Shown: positions 45,548-54,842, counted from the stretch's first letter. The stretch is 64,000 nt of DNA from Tepidibacter sp. (GCF_025210165.1 NZ_JAOASI010000046.1:62001-126000), one strand, 5' to 3'. Made by a program: numbers and translations. The notes: a model not told the origin generated them from the letters alone.

Positions 45548-46323
45548 TACTTTTCATCCCCTTGCAAAAATCCAGTAAGAGGAGAAGAGGCACTAGCAAA
45601 TTTTTTAACTGATCCTAGTTTTGCAAGGTATGCTTTTCTTCCTGCTATTACAGCACTGCGAAAAGCATCTCCCATCATAATGGGATCATTTGATGATGCT
45701 ATAGCAGTATTTACAAGAACTGCATCTGCACCCATTTCCATTGCTTGAGCTGCTTGAGAAGGCTTTCCTATACCTGCATCAACAACGATAGGTATATCAA
45801 TCTCATCTATTAAAATTTGTATCATTTCCTCAGTTCTAATTCCTCTATTAGTTCCTATAGGAGAACCAAGTGGCATTATAGCACTGGCTCCAGCATCAAC
45901 CATTCTCTTAGCATCCATTAAATCTGGATTCATATAAGGAAGAACGATAAAGCCTTCTTTTGCTAGTATATCTATAGCCTTAATTGTTTCGTAATTATCT
46001 GGAAGTAAATACTTATTATCAGAAATAGCTTCTATTTTAATCCAATTTCCACAGCCAGCAGCTTTTGCAAGCCTTGCTATTCTAACTGCTTCTTCAGCAT
46101 TTCTGGCACCAGAAGTATTAGGTAATAAGATACAGCTTTTATCTATGTAATTTAATATATTTTCTTTTGGAGCGTCTAAATTAACTCTTCTTAAAGCCAT
46201 AGTAACAACTTGAGATTTAGAAGAATCTATAACCTTAGGTAATATATCGTTTGAAGAATATTTGCCTGTTCCTATAAATAGTCTACTATCTAACTCCGTT
46301 GTGCCTATTTTTAATTTGTCCAT
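45547..46323 (-). CDS. thiG: Thiazole synthase
   Basis: ThiG forms the thiazole phosphate from deoxyxylulose phosphate, dehydroglycine and ThiS-thiocarboxylate. The 258-residue barrel shows [21 protein letters not shown] (with the region of the Schiff-base lysine further on, WIKIEAI), [17 protein letters not shown] and [34 protein letters not shown] precedes the ATG. Confidence 0.96.
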   Translation of the reverse strand: MDKLKIGTTELDSRLFIGTGKYSSNDILPKVIDSSKSQVVTMALRRVNLDAPKENILNYIDKSCILLPNTSGARNAEEAVRIARLAKAAGCGNWIKIEAISDNKYLLPDNYETIKAIDILAKEGFIVLPYMNPDLMDAKRMVDAGASAIMPLGSPIGTNRGIRTEEMIQILIDEIDIPIVVDAGIGKPSQAAQAMEMGADAVLVNTAIASSNDPIMMGDAFRSAVIAGRKAYLAKLGSVKKFASASSPLTGFLQGDEK

Positions 46324-46334
46324 AATAAACCTCC

Positions 46335-47141
46335 TTAAGTTTCTTGTTCACCCAGAATAAGTCTTAAAACCATATTAGCTTGATGATTTGCAGCAATTCC
46401 AACTCTTGGAGCCATAAGTCCACATCCTGGTTTTGATTCTGACTTATTATCACCAACAATATATAGATTGTCTCTTATTTTTTGAGTGATAATAGAATTT
46501 GATGAAAAATATCCTGCTAACCCAGAAGCTGCTACTATCTTTTTATCTGGCATATGGGAAAGAACTGTATTCACTAAAATTGCTTTTGATTTAGGATTAT
46601 CAAATGCTTCAACTATGATTTGGGCATCTTTAAATAAATCCTTTATATTACTTTCATCTATAAATATATTTTCTGCATAAATATCTACAAATGGATTACA
46701 CTGATGAATTATATCTTTTATTGCGTCTGTTTTATTCATTCCTATGTGCTTTACAAAATAATGTTGCCTATTTAGATTACTAGGTTCTACTACATCAAAA
46801 TCGAATAAAAATAGTTTTCCAATACCTATTCTAGCTAGAGATACAGCTATATTTGATCCAAGACCACCAAGACCTGCTATTACTACTTTTGATTTTTTAA
46901 TTTTTTCATGAACATTAGGTGTATGTCTTGATACTAAAAGGTGTTCTAGTTCTTCCTTGGATGGTTGTTCTCCTTTTTTTATAAGTGTTATATTGTCTAA
47001 TTCATTAAGTTTAATATCTTTATTTACCATGAATCCATTTAGTATAATTACATCTGCATATTTTTTTAAAGAATTTTTTACTTCATAAGCTGTTGTATTT
47101 GGGTCTATATTGTATTTTTTCTGATTCACATATATTTTCAA
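46335..47141 (-). CDS. thiF: ThiS adenylyltransferase ThiF with N-terminal ThiS-like domain
   Basis: The E1-like domain activates the C-terminus of ThiS with ATP. It has [23 protein letters not shown] for nucleotide binding, [15 protein letters not shown], and KPGCGLMAP. The first 66 residues ([40 protein letters not shown]) form a beta-grasp domain like ThiS itself but without a Gly-Gly end. This is the ThiF family 2 arrangement. The start is TTG; its ribosome site GGAGGTGG is made by the last Gly codons of thiS. Confidence 0.9.
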   Translation of the reverse strand: MKIYVNQKKYNIDPNTTAYEVKNSLKKYADVIILNGFMVNKDIKLNELDNITLIKKGEQPSKEELEHLLVSRHTPNVHEKIKKSKVVIAGLGGLGSNIAVSLARIGIGKLFLFDFDVVEPSNLNRQHYFVKHIGMNKTDAIKDIIHQCNPFVDIYAENIFIDESNIKDLFKDAQIIVEAFDNPKSKAILVNTVLSHMPDKKIVAASGLAGYFSSNSIITQKIRDNLYIVGDNKSESKPGCGLMAPRVGIAANHQANMVLRLILGEQET

Positions 47142-47143
47142 TA

Positions 47144-47338
47144 TTAACCACCTCCAACAAAATTGATTATTTCAACTTTATCATCATTATGAAGATTTGT
47201 GCTTTCGTAGTGTTCTTTAGGTATTATATTTAAATTTAATTCAACAACAATGGTTTGTGAATTTAGATTTAGACTGGATATAAGGTCTTTAACTGTCATA
47301 TCTTGATTGAAGGACATTTTTTCTCCATTAACAATCAT
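47144..47338 (-). CDS. thiS: Sulfur carrier protein ThiS
   Basis: A 64-residue beta-grasp protein, MIVNGEKMSFNQDMTVKDLI at the start and KVEIINFVGGG at the end. The terminal glycine is adenylated by ThiF and loaded with sulfur. The tail has three glycines where two are usual. ATG 47338 follows AAAGGAGG; it is the first gene after the TPP riboswitch terminator. Confidence 0.93.
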   Translation of the reverse strand: MIVNGEKMSFNQDMTVKDLISSLNLNSQTIVVELNLNIIPKEHYESTNLHNDDKVEIINFVGGG

Positions 47339-47360
47339 ATCTGTACCTCCTTTCACCAAA

Positions 47361-47402
47361 AATAAAAAAAGGTGCAAAACCCAGAAAAAAGGATTTGCAC
47401 CT
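47361..47402 (-). terminator. TPP riboswitch terminator
   Basis: On the minus strand AGGTGCAAA and TTTGCACCT pair, followed by a T-run, between the aptamer and thiS. Confidence 0.82.
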
Positions 47403-47431
47403 ATATATTTACATACAAAAATATATACATT

Positions 47432-47522
47432 TACACTTCCCTACGCTGGCATTATCCAGATCAGGTTAAGGGTCAAAGACTTATGGGTCTTAATCTCAGC
47501 TGGCCTACCAGCACCCCTAGCA
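47432..47522 (-). promoter_or_regulatory. TPP riboswitch of the thi operon
   Basis: Read on the minus strand, the THI box is complete: AGGGGTGC, CAGCTGAGAT, ACCCTTAACCTGATCTGG and ATAATGCCAGCGTAGGGAA. With the terminator that follows, thiamine pyrophosphate would switch the operon off. Confidence 0.97.
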
Positions 47523-47542
47523 AAACTATTTAATTTAGGTTC

Positions 47543-47571
47543 ATAATAACACATTAATGAATATTGTTCAA
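47543..47571 (-). promoter_or_regulatory. Sigma-A-type promoter of the thi operon
   Basis: On the minus strand TTGAAC (47571-47566), 17 nt and TATTAT (47548-47543) precede the TPP aptamer. Confidence 0.7.
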
Positions 47572-47667
47572 CAATATAATTGAGAAAGTTTAGAATTCAT
47601 AGTGGAAGTATAAAATTTCTATATAAGGGAAAAATAATATAAAAAAGCAGGTTAAAGGAGGGGTTGT

Positions 47668-48315
47668 ATGAGAATTCCAAAGCATATAGGGGTAATCCCT
47701 GATGGAAACAGAAGATGGGCTAGTAACAATGGAATGACTAAAGAAATGGGATATGATAAAGGGCTAGATCCTGGGATTGAACTATTTAGAACGTGTAAAA
47801 AAATGGGAGTAGAAGAAATAACATACTATGGGTTCACAGTGGACAATACAAAAAGACCGTCTATTCAAACTAAAGCATTTACAAAAGCTTGTGTAGATGC
47901 TGTAAAGATGCTTGAAAATGAAGATGCTTCTTTGCTAGTTGTAGGAAATCATAAATCACCAATGTTTCCAGAGGAGTTAAAAGAATATACGACAAGAAAA
48001 AATTTTGGAAAGGCAGATATGAAGGTTAATTTTTTAGTTAATTATGGATGGAACTGGGATCTTGGAAATTTAAAATTTGATGAAACTACTACGAATAGGA
48101 ATAAAATAATAGAAAATATAAATTCAAAAGATATATCAAGACTTGACCTTATAATAAGATGGGGTGGTAGAAGAAGACTTAGTGGATTCTTACCAGTTCA
48201 ATCAATATATGCAGATTTTTATATAGTTGATGATTATTGGCCTGATTTTAAAGAAGAACATATACATGAAGCTCTAAATTGGTATGAAACTCAAGATGTA
48301 ACTCTTGGAGGTTAA
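47668..48315 (+). CDS. Divergent undecaprenyl diphosphate synthase family protein
   Basis: A 215-residue cis-prenyltransferase homologue, about 30 residues shorter than housekeeping UppS. PDGNRRWA at the N-terminus keeps the catalytic Asp, and YADFYIVDDYWPDF is present. The usual RT(S/G)GE-x-RLSNF motif is changed to RWGGRRRLSGF, so the metal-binding Glu is Arg168. Either it has another substrate or mechanism, or it is no longer a synthase. No other lipid-carrier gene is next to it. ATG follows GGAGGGG. Confidence 0.82.
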   Translation: MRIPKHIGVIPDGNRRWASNNGMTKEMGYDKGLDPGIELFRTCKKMGVEEITYYGFTVDNTKRPSIQTKAFTKACVDAVKMLENEDASLLVVGNHKSPMFPEELKEYTTRKNFGKADMKVNFLVNYGWNWDLGNLKFDETTTNRNKIIENINSKDISRLDLIIRWGGRRRLSGFLPVQSIYADFYIVDDYWPDFKEEHIHEALNWYETQDVTLGG

Positions 48316-48317
48316 AG

Positions 48318-48354
48318 AAGTGGTGTACGATTAAATGTACACCACTTTTGTTTT
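48318..48354 (+). terminator. Intrinsic terminator after the UppS-like gene
   Basis: AAGTGGTGTAC and GTACACCACTT form an 11-bp stem, followed by a T-rich tail. Confidence 0.88.
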
Positions 48355-48514
48355 TAAAAAGCTAGAATTTAAAATAAAATCAGAATATAACGAAAACTTG
48401 AAAAATTCCAAATAACTTATACTGTGTGTATTTGCATGTATTTTTTTGATATAATATGTAAGGGTTTTAAAATTTTATAAAATTAGGACAATACAATCCA
48501 CGGAGGTATTATAA

Positions 48515-49603
48515 ATGAGCTTTAAATTACCAAAATACATAGAACCGAATTTTGAACAAGAATTTTTAACGAATGCACCAAATGTTACAACTATAGAAGT
48601 TCTTAAAGATGGTGTTGCACCAGATAATTATCATGGGACTACAATATACCCTGAATATTTAAAAATAGATGGGAAATGGATTTTAGCTAAAGAAAGTAGA
48701 ATGGACTGTGTAATGACTGTAACTGAAGATAATGATGTTGCAGTAAAAGAGTTTAGAAACCTACACGCTGGAGATAAGGTTATAGTTGGAAGAACTGAAG
48801 ATGCTAGTGAAGGAATTTACGTATATACTGGCGGTTTTAATTCAGAAGAAGAAGAGGAAGAGACTTTTGCATTTAGAGCTGGAAGATCTAGAGAAACTGC
48901 ATATTCTAAGGATTATGATGATTTATATGATGCTTTAAAATATGAAAAAGAAAATGGATACATAGTTTGGGTATTAGGACCAGCTGCAGTATTTGATAAA
49001 GATTCAAGAGAGGCTATGCAAGCTTTAATAGAGAATGGATATGCTCACGCATTATTAGGTGGAAATGCAGTAGCTACACATGATTTAGAAGCTGCGACTA
49101 TAGGAACTGCTTTAGGACAAGATATATATACTCAGAAATCTATGAAGGATGGACACTACAACCACTTAGATTTATTAAATAAAGCTAGAAGAGCAGGATC
49201 TATAGAAAAGCTAATAGAAGAAGAAAATATAGATAATGGACTTATATACGCTTGTGTTAAAAATAATGTACCTATAGTACTTGGAGGGTCTATAAGAGAT
49301 GATGGACCTCTTCCTATAGTTATAAGTGATGTTTATCAAGCTCAAAATGAGATGAGAAAACATACTAGAAAAGCTACGACTGTTATATGTCTTGCAACTC
49401 AACTTCACTCAATAGCAACAGGAAATATGACGCCATCTTATACAGTTGTAAATGGAGAAGTAAGACCTGTATACATATATAGTGTTGATGTTTCTGAATT
49501 TGCAGTTAACAAGCTAAGAGATAGAGGTACTTTAGAGGTTAGTACTATAGTTACTAATGTTCAAGATTTCTTAGTTAATTTAAAAAACAATTTAACTGAA
49601 TAG
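48515..49603 (+). CDS. TIGR00300 (LOR/SDH) family protein, candidate ornithine cyclodeaminase
   Basis: The 362-residue protein resembles the LOR/SDH-type domain found alone in archaea and as the C-terminal half of cyanobacterial AgrE. Recognisable parts: ESRMDCVMTV in the N-terminal half, and GNAVATHDLEAATIGTALGQ, VLGGSIRDDGPLPIVISDVY and TVICLATQLHSIATGNMTPSY in the NAD-binding half. Some members convert ornithine to proline and ammonia. That would suit a Stickland fermenter, but activity here is inferred. Single gene; GGAGG before ATG. Confidence 0.75.
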   Translation: MSFKLPKYIEPNFEQEFLTNAPNVTTIEVLKDGVAPDNYHGTTIYPEYLKIDGKWILAKESRMDCVMTVTEDNDVAVKEFRNLHAGDKVIVGRTEDASEGIYVYTGGFNSEEEEEETFAFRAGRSRETAYSKDYDDLYDALKYEKENGYIVWVLGPAAVFDKDSREAMQALIENGYAHALLGGNAVATHDLEAATIGTALGQDIYTQKSMKDGHYNHLDLLNKARRAGSIEKLIEEENIDNGLIYACVKNNVPIVLGGSIRDDGPLPIVISDVYQAQNEMRKHTRKATTVICLATQLHSIATGNMTPSYTVVNGEVRPVYIYSVDVSEFAVNKLRDRGTLEVSTIVTNVQDFLVNLKNNLTE

Positions 49604-49610
49604 ATATATC

Positions 49611-49643
49611 AAAAACCGATAATTTTTCAACTATCGGTTTTTC
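49611..49643. terminator. Bidirectional terminator after the TIGR00300 gene
   Basis: AAAAACCGATA and TATCGGTTTTT form an 11-bp stem; the convergent minus-strand stop codon (49627-49629) lies in the loop. Confidence 0.88.
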
Positions 49644-50520
49644 TATTATCACAGGGTTCAATGTGTATTATTACTTCTTTAACTCCATTAAATTCCAGTA
49701 TAATCATATCTTCTATATAATGAGATAGAAGATGGGTACTTTCAAGAGTGAGGAATTTATCTACACCTATAGTAAGGTCTACTCTTATTCGGTTTTCTTT
49801 TCCGTGCGTTCGTATATTATTGCAATATAGAACCTTATCAATTTTTATAACAAAGTCATGTATGTGATTAGCATCAATCATAGCACCATCACACAGTACT
49901 TTTATTGCAGGAATTAATATTTCAAAAGATGCCTTTATTATAAGCATAGATATTATGAAAGAAATTATTATATCTAGTATTATAAATCCCATTTTTATAG
50001 TAAATAAACTCACTAAAACTGATATAGATACATATATATCACTTTGTGTATGAACAGAATCAGAGATTAATATTTCACTTTTAAGTTCTTTTCCTTTTTT
50101 TGATTCATAGACTGAAACAAAAAAATTAATTATTAATGTAAGTATCATTATTATGAAATTATATATATTAATATTAGGTAGAGTTGGATTTAATAATTTA
50201 TTATACGAATTTGTTATTATTTTAAGCGACATTGAAAATAATAACAAAGATATAAAAATAGATGCTAGAGTTTCAAATTTTTCATGACCATAGGGATGAG
50301 TATCATCGGGTGGTTTAGAAGAAATATATATAGCGAGTATTCCTATGACATTAGATAAGCTATCCCCCAAGGAATGAATACCATCTGCAATCATACTCGA
50401 TACATTAGTGTAATAGCCGTAAAAAACTTTAGAAAAAGCTACGATTAGATTTAGTATTAATATGAATATCAATGTTTTTTTTACATTATTATAGTAATTA
50501 TCATAAGACAAATTAATCAC
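49627..50520 (-). CDS. Cation diffusion facilitator family transporter
   Basis: A 297-residue membrane protein with about six helices that exports divalent metals such as zinc, iron or manganese in exchange for protons. Metal-site motifs are ADGIHSLGDSLSN in helix 2 and SDSVHTQSDIYVS in helix 5. A cytoplasmic C-terminal domain (about 205-290) is present. Metal specificity cannot be told. A GGGGTGAT site precedes the ATG. Confidence 0.92.
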   Translation of the reverse strand: MINLSYDNYYNNVKKTLIFILILNLIVAFSKVFYGYYTNVSSMIADGIHSLGDSLSNVIGILAIYISSKPPDDTHPYGHEKFETLASIFISLLLFSMSLKIITNSYNKLLNPTLPNINIYNFIIMILTLIINFFVSVYESKKGKELKSEILISDSVHTQSDIYVSISVLVSLFTIKMGFIILDIIISFIISMLIIKASFEILIPAIKVLCDGAMIDANHIHDFVIKIDKVLYCNNIRTHGKENRIRVDLTIGVDKFLTLESTHLLSHYIEDMIILEFNGVKEVIIHIEPCDNRKTDS

Positions 50521-50720
50521 CCCTTTAATAAAGTATTATAAAAATGCATTATATTGATTGAAAATAGTCAATTAATATAATAAAATAATAGGTATTGTAT
50601 TAGGATACAGAGAAGAACTTGATATTTTATGAATTAAGCTTAAATTTATATTGAACTTTATTAAATTAAAGTAAATAATATAAATAATGTATAGTTTGTC
50701 GATATGTATTAAAAATAAGA

Positions 50721-50748
50721 TTGACTATTAGAATTAATAGTATATAAT
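50721..50748 (+). promoter_or_regulatory. Sigma-A-type promoter of ktrB-ktrA
   Basis: TTGACT (50721-50726), a 16-nt spacer and TATAAT (50743-50748). The rest of the 293-nt gap upstream is AT-rich with nothing else recognisable. Confidence 0.75.
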
Positions 50749-50813
50749 CTACAGTGTTTGTATTAATTATGAAATTATTACAGTATATTCTTATTACATA
50801 AAGAGGTGAAAAA

Positions 50814-52163
50814 ATGTTAGGTAAATATATTCGAAAGAAGAATAGATTATCTCCAGCTCAAATAATGGTTATAGGGTTTGCAATGATAATATTAATAGGA
50901 GCTATACTTTTAAATACTCCTATGGCAACCAACAGTGGTGAACAAGTAGGTTTTATAAATGCTTTATTTACGTCTACATCAGCTGTTTGTGTTACGGGTC
51001 TTGTTGTTGTTGATACAGGAACTTATTGGACTTTATTTGGGAAAATAGTTATTATAACTTTAATTCAAGTTGGTGGACTTGGATTTATGAGTATGGCTAC
51101 ATTGTTTGCTATACTAGTTAGAAAGAAAATATATCTACACCAAAGGCTTTTGATACAAGAAGCATTGAATCAATATGATTTGTCTGGGCTTGTAAGACTT
51201 ACAAGACATATATTGATAGGAACTTTTATAATAGAGGGTGTAGGAGCTATAATATTATCTAGTGTATTTATTCCTCAAATGGGATTTGTAAAAGGAGTAG
51301 GTTATGGAGTTTTTCACGCTATATCAGCCTTTTGTAATGCTGGATTTGATTTGATGGGAGGTTTTTCATCTCTTACATCATACGTAGACAACATTACTGT
51401 CAATATAGTTATAATGCTACTTATAATACTAGGTGGATTAGGATTCCCTGTTATACTTGATATTATAAAGAAGAGAAAATTCTCAAAGCTTAATCTTCAT
51501 TCTAAAATGGTAATATCTATGAGTTCTTTTTTAATATTATTTGGATTTGTGTTATTTTTCGCAATTGAGTACAGTAATCCTGATACTTTAGGTGCTCTTT
51601 CTTTTGAAGGTAAGGTTTTAGCATCTCTTTTTCAATCTGTAACTACAAGAACAGCTGGATTTAATACTATAGATCTTGCGGCTATGAAGGATAGTTCAAA
51701 GTTTTTAACTGTTATATTAATGTTTATAGGAGGATCTCCTGGATCAACTGCAGGAGGGATAAAAACTACTACTATAGGAGTATTATTTCTGTCTGTAGCA
51801 GCTTTTATAAGAGGTAAAGATGATGTTGAAGCATTTGGAAGAAGAATATCTTATACTGTTGTAAATAAGTCTTTGGGGGTTATTGCTATAGGACTTGGTA
51901 TTGTTATAGTTTTAACTATGAGCCTGAGTTTGACTGATACGAATTTTCAATTTATTCATATATTATTTGAAGCTGTTTCTGCTTATGGAACTGTAGGACT
52001 TAGTATTTTTGGAAGTCCTAACTTAACTACTATTGGTAAAATATTGATAGCTTTATCTATGTTTGCAGGAAGAGTAGGAGCTTTAACTATATTATTTGCT
52101 ATTTCAAATAAAAAGAAAAAAAATGTTATAAGATATCCAGAAGAAAAAGTAATCGTGGGATAG
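50814..52163 (+). CDS. ktrB: Potassium uptake channel subunit KtrB (TrkH/KtrB family)
   Basis: The 449-residue membrane subunit of the Ktr potassium uptake system. The four pore loops are visible: TSTSAVCVTGLVVVDTG, HAISAFCNAGFDLMGG, VTTRTAGFNTIDLA and EAVSAYGTVGLSIFG, each with its selectivity-filter glycine. Length and partner gene match KtrB better than the longer TrkH. AGAGGTG precedes the ATG. Confidence 0.92.
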   Translation: MLGKYIRKKNRLSPAQIMVIGFAMIILIGAILLNTPMATNSGEQVGFINALFTSTSAVCVTGLVVVDTGTYWTLFGKIVIITLIQVGGLGFMSMATLFAILVRKKIYLHQRLLIQEALNQYDLSGLVRLTRHILIGTFIIEGVGAIILSSVFIPQMGFVKGVGYGVFHAISAFCNAGFDLMGGFSSLTSYVDNITVNIVIMLLIILGGLGFPVILDIIKKRKFSKLNLHSKMVISMSSFLILFGFVLFFAIEYSNPDTLGALSFEGKVLASLFQSVTTRTAGFNTIDLAAMKDSSKFLTVILMFIGGSPGSTAGGIKTTTIGVLFLSVAAFIRGKDDVEAFGRRISYTVVNKSLGVIAIGLGIVIVLTMSLSLTDTNFQFIHILFEAVSAYGTVGLSIFGSPNLTTIGKILIALSMFAGRVGALTILFAISNKKKKNVIRYPEEKVIVG

Positions 52164-52178
52164 AGAGGAGTTTTGTTT

Positions 52179-52832
52179 ATGAAGCAATATGTAGTAATTG
52201 GGTGTGGAAGATTTGGTACTTCTGTAGCTACAACATTATATCTTTTAGGACATGAGGTTATGGCTGTAGATAAAAATTATGATATTGTACAAGATATAGC
52301 TGATAAGGTAACTCATGCAGTTCAAGCAGATGCTATTGATGAAAATACTATGAGATCTTTAGGCATTAGAAATTTTGATATTGCAGTTATAAGTATAGGG
52401 TCTGATGTTCAAGCATCTACAATGGCTACACTAATAGCTAAGGAATTAGGTGTGAAATATGTAATTTGTAAGGCACAAAATGAACTTCAAGCTAAAGTAC
52501 TTTATAAAATAGGAGCAGATAGAGTAGTGTTTCCTGAAAGAGATATGGGAGTTAGGGTTGCACACAATTTGGTGTCTGAGAATGTTTTAGACCATATAGA
52601 ACTTGATCCTCACTATTCTATAGTTGAGATAGTAACTCCTAGTGATTGGATAGGTAAGAGTCTTATGGAATTAGACTTAAGAGCTAAATATGGAATAAAT
52701 GTTATGGCTGTAAAGCATAATAAAGAGATAGATATATCTCCAGCTCCTAATGCTAAGTTCCAAAAAGGAGATATATTGGTTGTTATAGGTGAAAATACTA
52801 AAATAAACAAAATAAGTAAAGAGGATAGATAA
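52179..52832 (+). CDS. ktrA: Potassium uptake regulatory subunit KtrA (TrkA family)
   Basis: A 217-residue cytoplasmic gating subunit. The N-terminal RCK domain binds nucleotides at GCGRFGTSVATTLYLLGHEV, and the C-terminal TrkA_C domain (about 135-217) often binds c-di-AMP in Firmicutes. It forms a ring under KtrB. ATG 52179 lies after GAGAGGAG; TTG two codons earlier is less likely. Confidence 0.93.
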   Translation: MKQYVVIGCGRFGTSVATTLYLLGHEVMAVDKNYDIVQDIADKVTHAVQADAIDENTMRSLGIRNFDIAVISIGSDVQASTMATLIAKELGVKYVICKAQNELQAKVLYKIGADRVVFPERDMGVRVAHNLVSENVLDHIELDPHYSIVEIVTPSDWIGKSLMELDLRAKYGINVMAVKHNKEIDISPAPNAKFQKGDILVVIGENTKINKISKEDR

Positions 52833-52834
52833 TA

Positions 52835-53635
52835 ATGATTGTAGAAATAACTAGCAAAGACAATGAAAGAATAAAGTATACCAAATCTTTACTTAAATCA
52901 AAAAAGAGAAGTCAAGAAAAAAGATTTATAATAGAAGGATATAGAATAGTAAAGCAGGCTATAGACTGTAGTGCAACTATTGACTATATTGTTTATAGTG
53001 ATGAATCTTTAAATAAAGATGAACATAAGGAATTTATAAAAGGTTTAGAAATTGATAATTATAAAATTTACAAAACAACTGATAAGCTTTTTAAAGAATT
53101 ATGTGATACAGAAAAGCCACAAGGGATAATAGCTGTAGTTGAATCTAAAGAATATTCCTTGGATGATTCTTTAAGGCAAGAAACAGATTTTATAGTGGTA
53201 CTGGATAGAATACAAGACCCGGGTAATATGGGAACTATAATAAGAACGGCAGATGCAGCTGGAGCGCATTCAATAATTTTATTAAAAGGTTGTGTGGATA
53301 TATATAATCCTAAGGTTATAAGATCTACTATGGGTTCAATATTTAATATGAATATTGTAGGTTGTACTGATGAAGCTTTCGATATTATAAAGAATAAAGG
53401 ATTTAATATAGTTTCTAGTTATTTAAATACGAATAATTATTATAATAGTGTTGATTATGGGGATAAGGTAGCTTTGGTTATAGGTAATGAGGGTAATGGT
53501 ATAAAGGATGAAATAATAGATAAGTCTGATTTACTGGTTAAGATACCTATATACGGAAAGGCTGAGTCGCTAAATGCTGCTATGGCTTCTGGAATACTAA
53601 TGTATGAGATAAAGAATAAACTATCATCTAAATAA
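52835..53635 (+). CDS. TrmH family (SpoU) RNA 2'-O-methyltransferase
   Basis: A 266-residue SPOUT methyltransferase with an N-terminal substrate-binding domain (KSLLKSKKRSQEKRFIIEGY) and a catalytic domain carrying LDRIQDPGNMGTIIRTADAAG, VIGNEGNGI and PIYGKAESLNAAMASGILMYE. It methylates a ribose in 23S rRNA or tRNA; the site is not known. It begins 2 nt after ktrA, so it is co-transcribed. Confidence 0.93.
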   Translation: MIVEITSKDNERIKYTKSLLKSKKRSQEKRFIIEGYRIVKQAIDCSATIDYIVYSDESLNKDEHKEFIKGLEIDNYKIYKTTDKLFKELCDTEKPQGIIAVVESKEYSLDDSLRQETDFIVVLDRIQDPGNMGTIIRTADAAGAHSIILLKGCVDIYNPKVIRSTMGSIFNMNIVGCTDEAFDIIKNKGFNIVSSYLNTNNYYNSVDYGDKVALVIGNEGNGIKDEIIDKSDLLVKIPIYGKAESLNAAMASGILMYEIKNKLSSK

Positions 53636-53651
53636 AGGAAGGCGAATAGAC

Positions 53652-54446
53652 ATGGATGAGATTAAAAATAATAAGGTAAGATTTTTTGAAAGATTTAAAA
53701 GAAGTATAGTTGATATACCATCTTACAATTTTTTTGTAAAAGAATCTTTAGGAAAAGCAATATTGTATTTGTTTTTGCTTTCTTTAATGGTTGGAGCTAT
53801 AACTTCATCAGTAATGTCATATAAATTTAAAAATTCTTTTGAGCGTGAAGCAAAAAGTTTTATCATTCAAGTTCCAGATTTCAAATTTGAAGATGGAGAG
53901 TTAAATGCAGAAGGTGATATGCCAGTTAAAATTAATGATTATACTTTAATTGATACTACAGGAAAAACAGATGAAAGTGTACTTGATTCTTATAAGCAAG
54001 GTATATTAATTCTTAAAAATAAAGTTGTAATTAAAAAAAGTATGATTGAAAAAAGAGAATTTGATTTTAGTTCTATAGAAAATATAGAGTTTGATAAGCA
54101 AGAGGTTATAAAATACATTCCCAAGATTAATATGTGGATAAGTATAGCTATAATTGTATTTGGAATAATATTTATAACACTTTGGATATGGTTATCAACT
54201 ATGTTCAAAGCATTAATCTTAGGTATTGCTGGAATTATAGTTAGTAAGGTTCAGAATATGGATATTCAATTTGGGGATATATACAAGATATGTATATATG
54301 CATTTACATTACCTATAGTTGTAGACCATCTTATACTTGATTATGTACCTGTTTTTATACCGTATTTTAATCTTGTGTATTTTATTGTTGCTGGGATTTA
54401 TATGTATAATGCTATGGGTAGCTATAAAATGGAAATTCAAGAATAA
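53652..54446 (+). CDS. DUF1189 family membrane protein
   Basis: A 264-residue protein with one membrane helix near residue 35, an extracytoplasmic domain (about 60-160) and four more helices to the end. The opening FFERFKRSIVDIPSYNFFV and the layout match DUF1189. Function is unknown. It starts 16 nt after the methyltransferase gene, behind AAGGAAGGCG. Confidence 0.82.
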   Translation: MDEIKNNKVRFFERFKRSIVDIPSYNFFVKESLGKAILYLFLLSLMVGAITSSVMSYKFKNSFEREAKSFIIQVPDFKFEDGELNAEGDMPVKINDYTLIDTTGKTDESVLDSYKQGILILKNKVVIKKSMIEKREFDFSSIENIEFDKQEVIKYIPKINMWISIAIIVFGIIFITLWIWLSTMFKALILGIAGIIVSKVQNMDIQFGDIYKICIYAFTLPIVVDHLILDYVPVFIPYFNLVYFIVAGIYMYNAMGSYKMEIQE

Positions 54447-54449
54447 AAG

Positions 54450-54487
54450 AAAAATCATCTATTCTTCTAAAGGGTAGGTGATTTTTG
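54450..54487 (+). terminator. Intrinsic terminator after the DUF1189 gene
   Basis: AAAAATCATCTA pairs with TAGGTGATTTTT (one G-U pair), ending in T5. Confidence 0.82.
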
Positions 54488-54517
54488 TGGTTTAAGATTC
54501 GAAATTTTGTGCTTTAG

Positions 54518-54729
54518 AACCAAAAATAAACCTTATTAAAATACCGTTCATGCATTAAATATTTTTAATAAAACTAAGCATTACATCTTATTGAATATAC
54601 TAAAAGTTCTAAACTCCCGTTGGTCAAACAACGAACTTTCTTAACGTATATTCAAACGATGCAATACAAGTTTTATACAAAAATATTTAAATGATTCTCT
54701 AATATTTTAATAAGATTTATTTTTTAGTA
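54518..54729. repeat. Long palindromic element, copy A
   Basis: About 210 nt fold back on themselves in several paired blocks: 54518-54543 with 54703-54729, 54553-54575 with 54670-54693, then GAATATAC with GTATATTC near the centre. The central loop reads TTCTAAACTC-CCGTTGGTCAAACAACGAA. Copy B at 59141-59340 has the same plan and a related loop. No ORF is inside. The rest of the gap to 54842 holds nothing clear. Confidence 0.75.
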
Positions 54730-54842
54730 TGGCTGTAAGTGATAGAAAGCATAAAAAATTTTATTCTTCTTTGTTATCATCTGAGTTATTTATCCAAGCA
54801 ATTACTTTATAATTTAAAAAAACTAATGCAATAAGAGATTCT

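Noticed and set aside
54722..54842. Short open stretches on both strands between palindrome A and the 90-aa gene
   Set aside because: The minus-strand frame reads about 29 plausible residues but has no start codon, and the plus-strand frame of 27 residues has no ribosome site.
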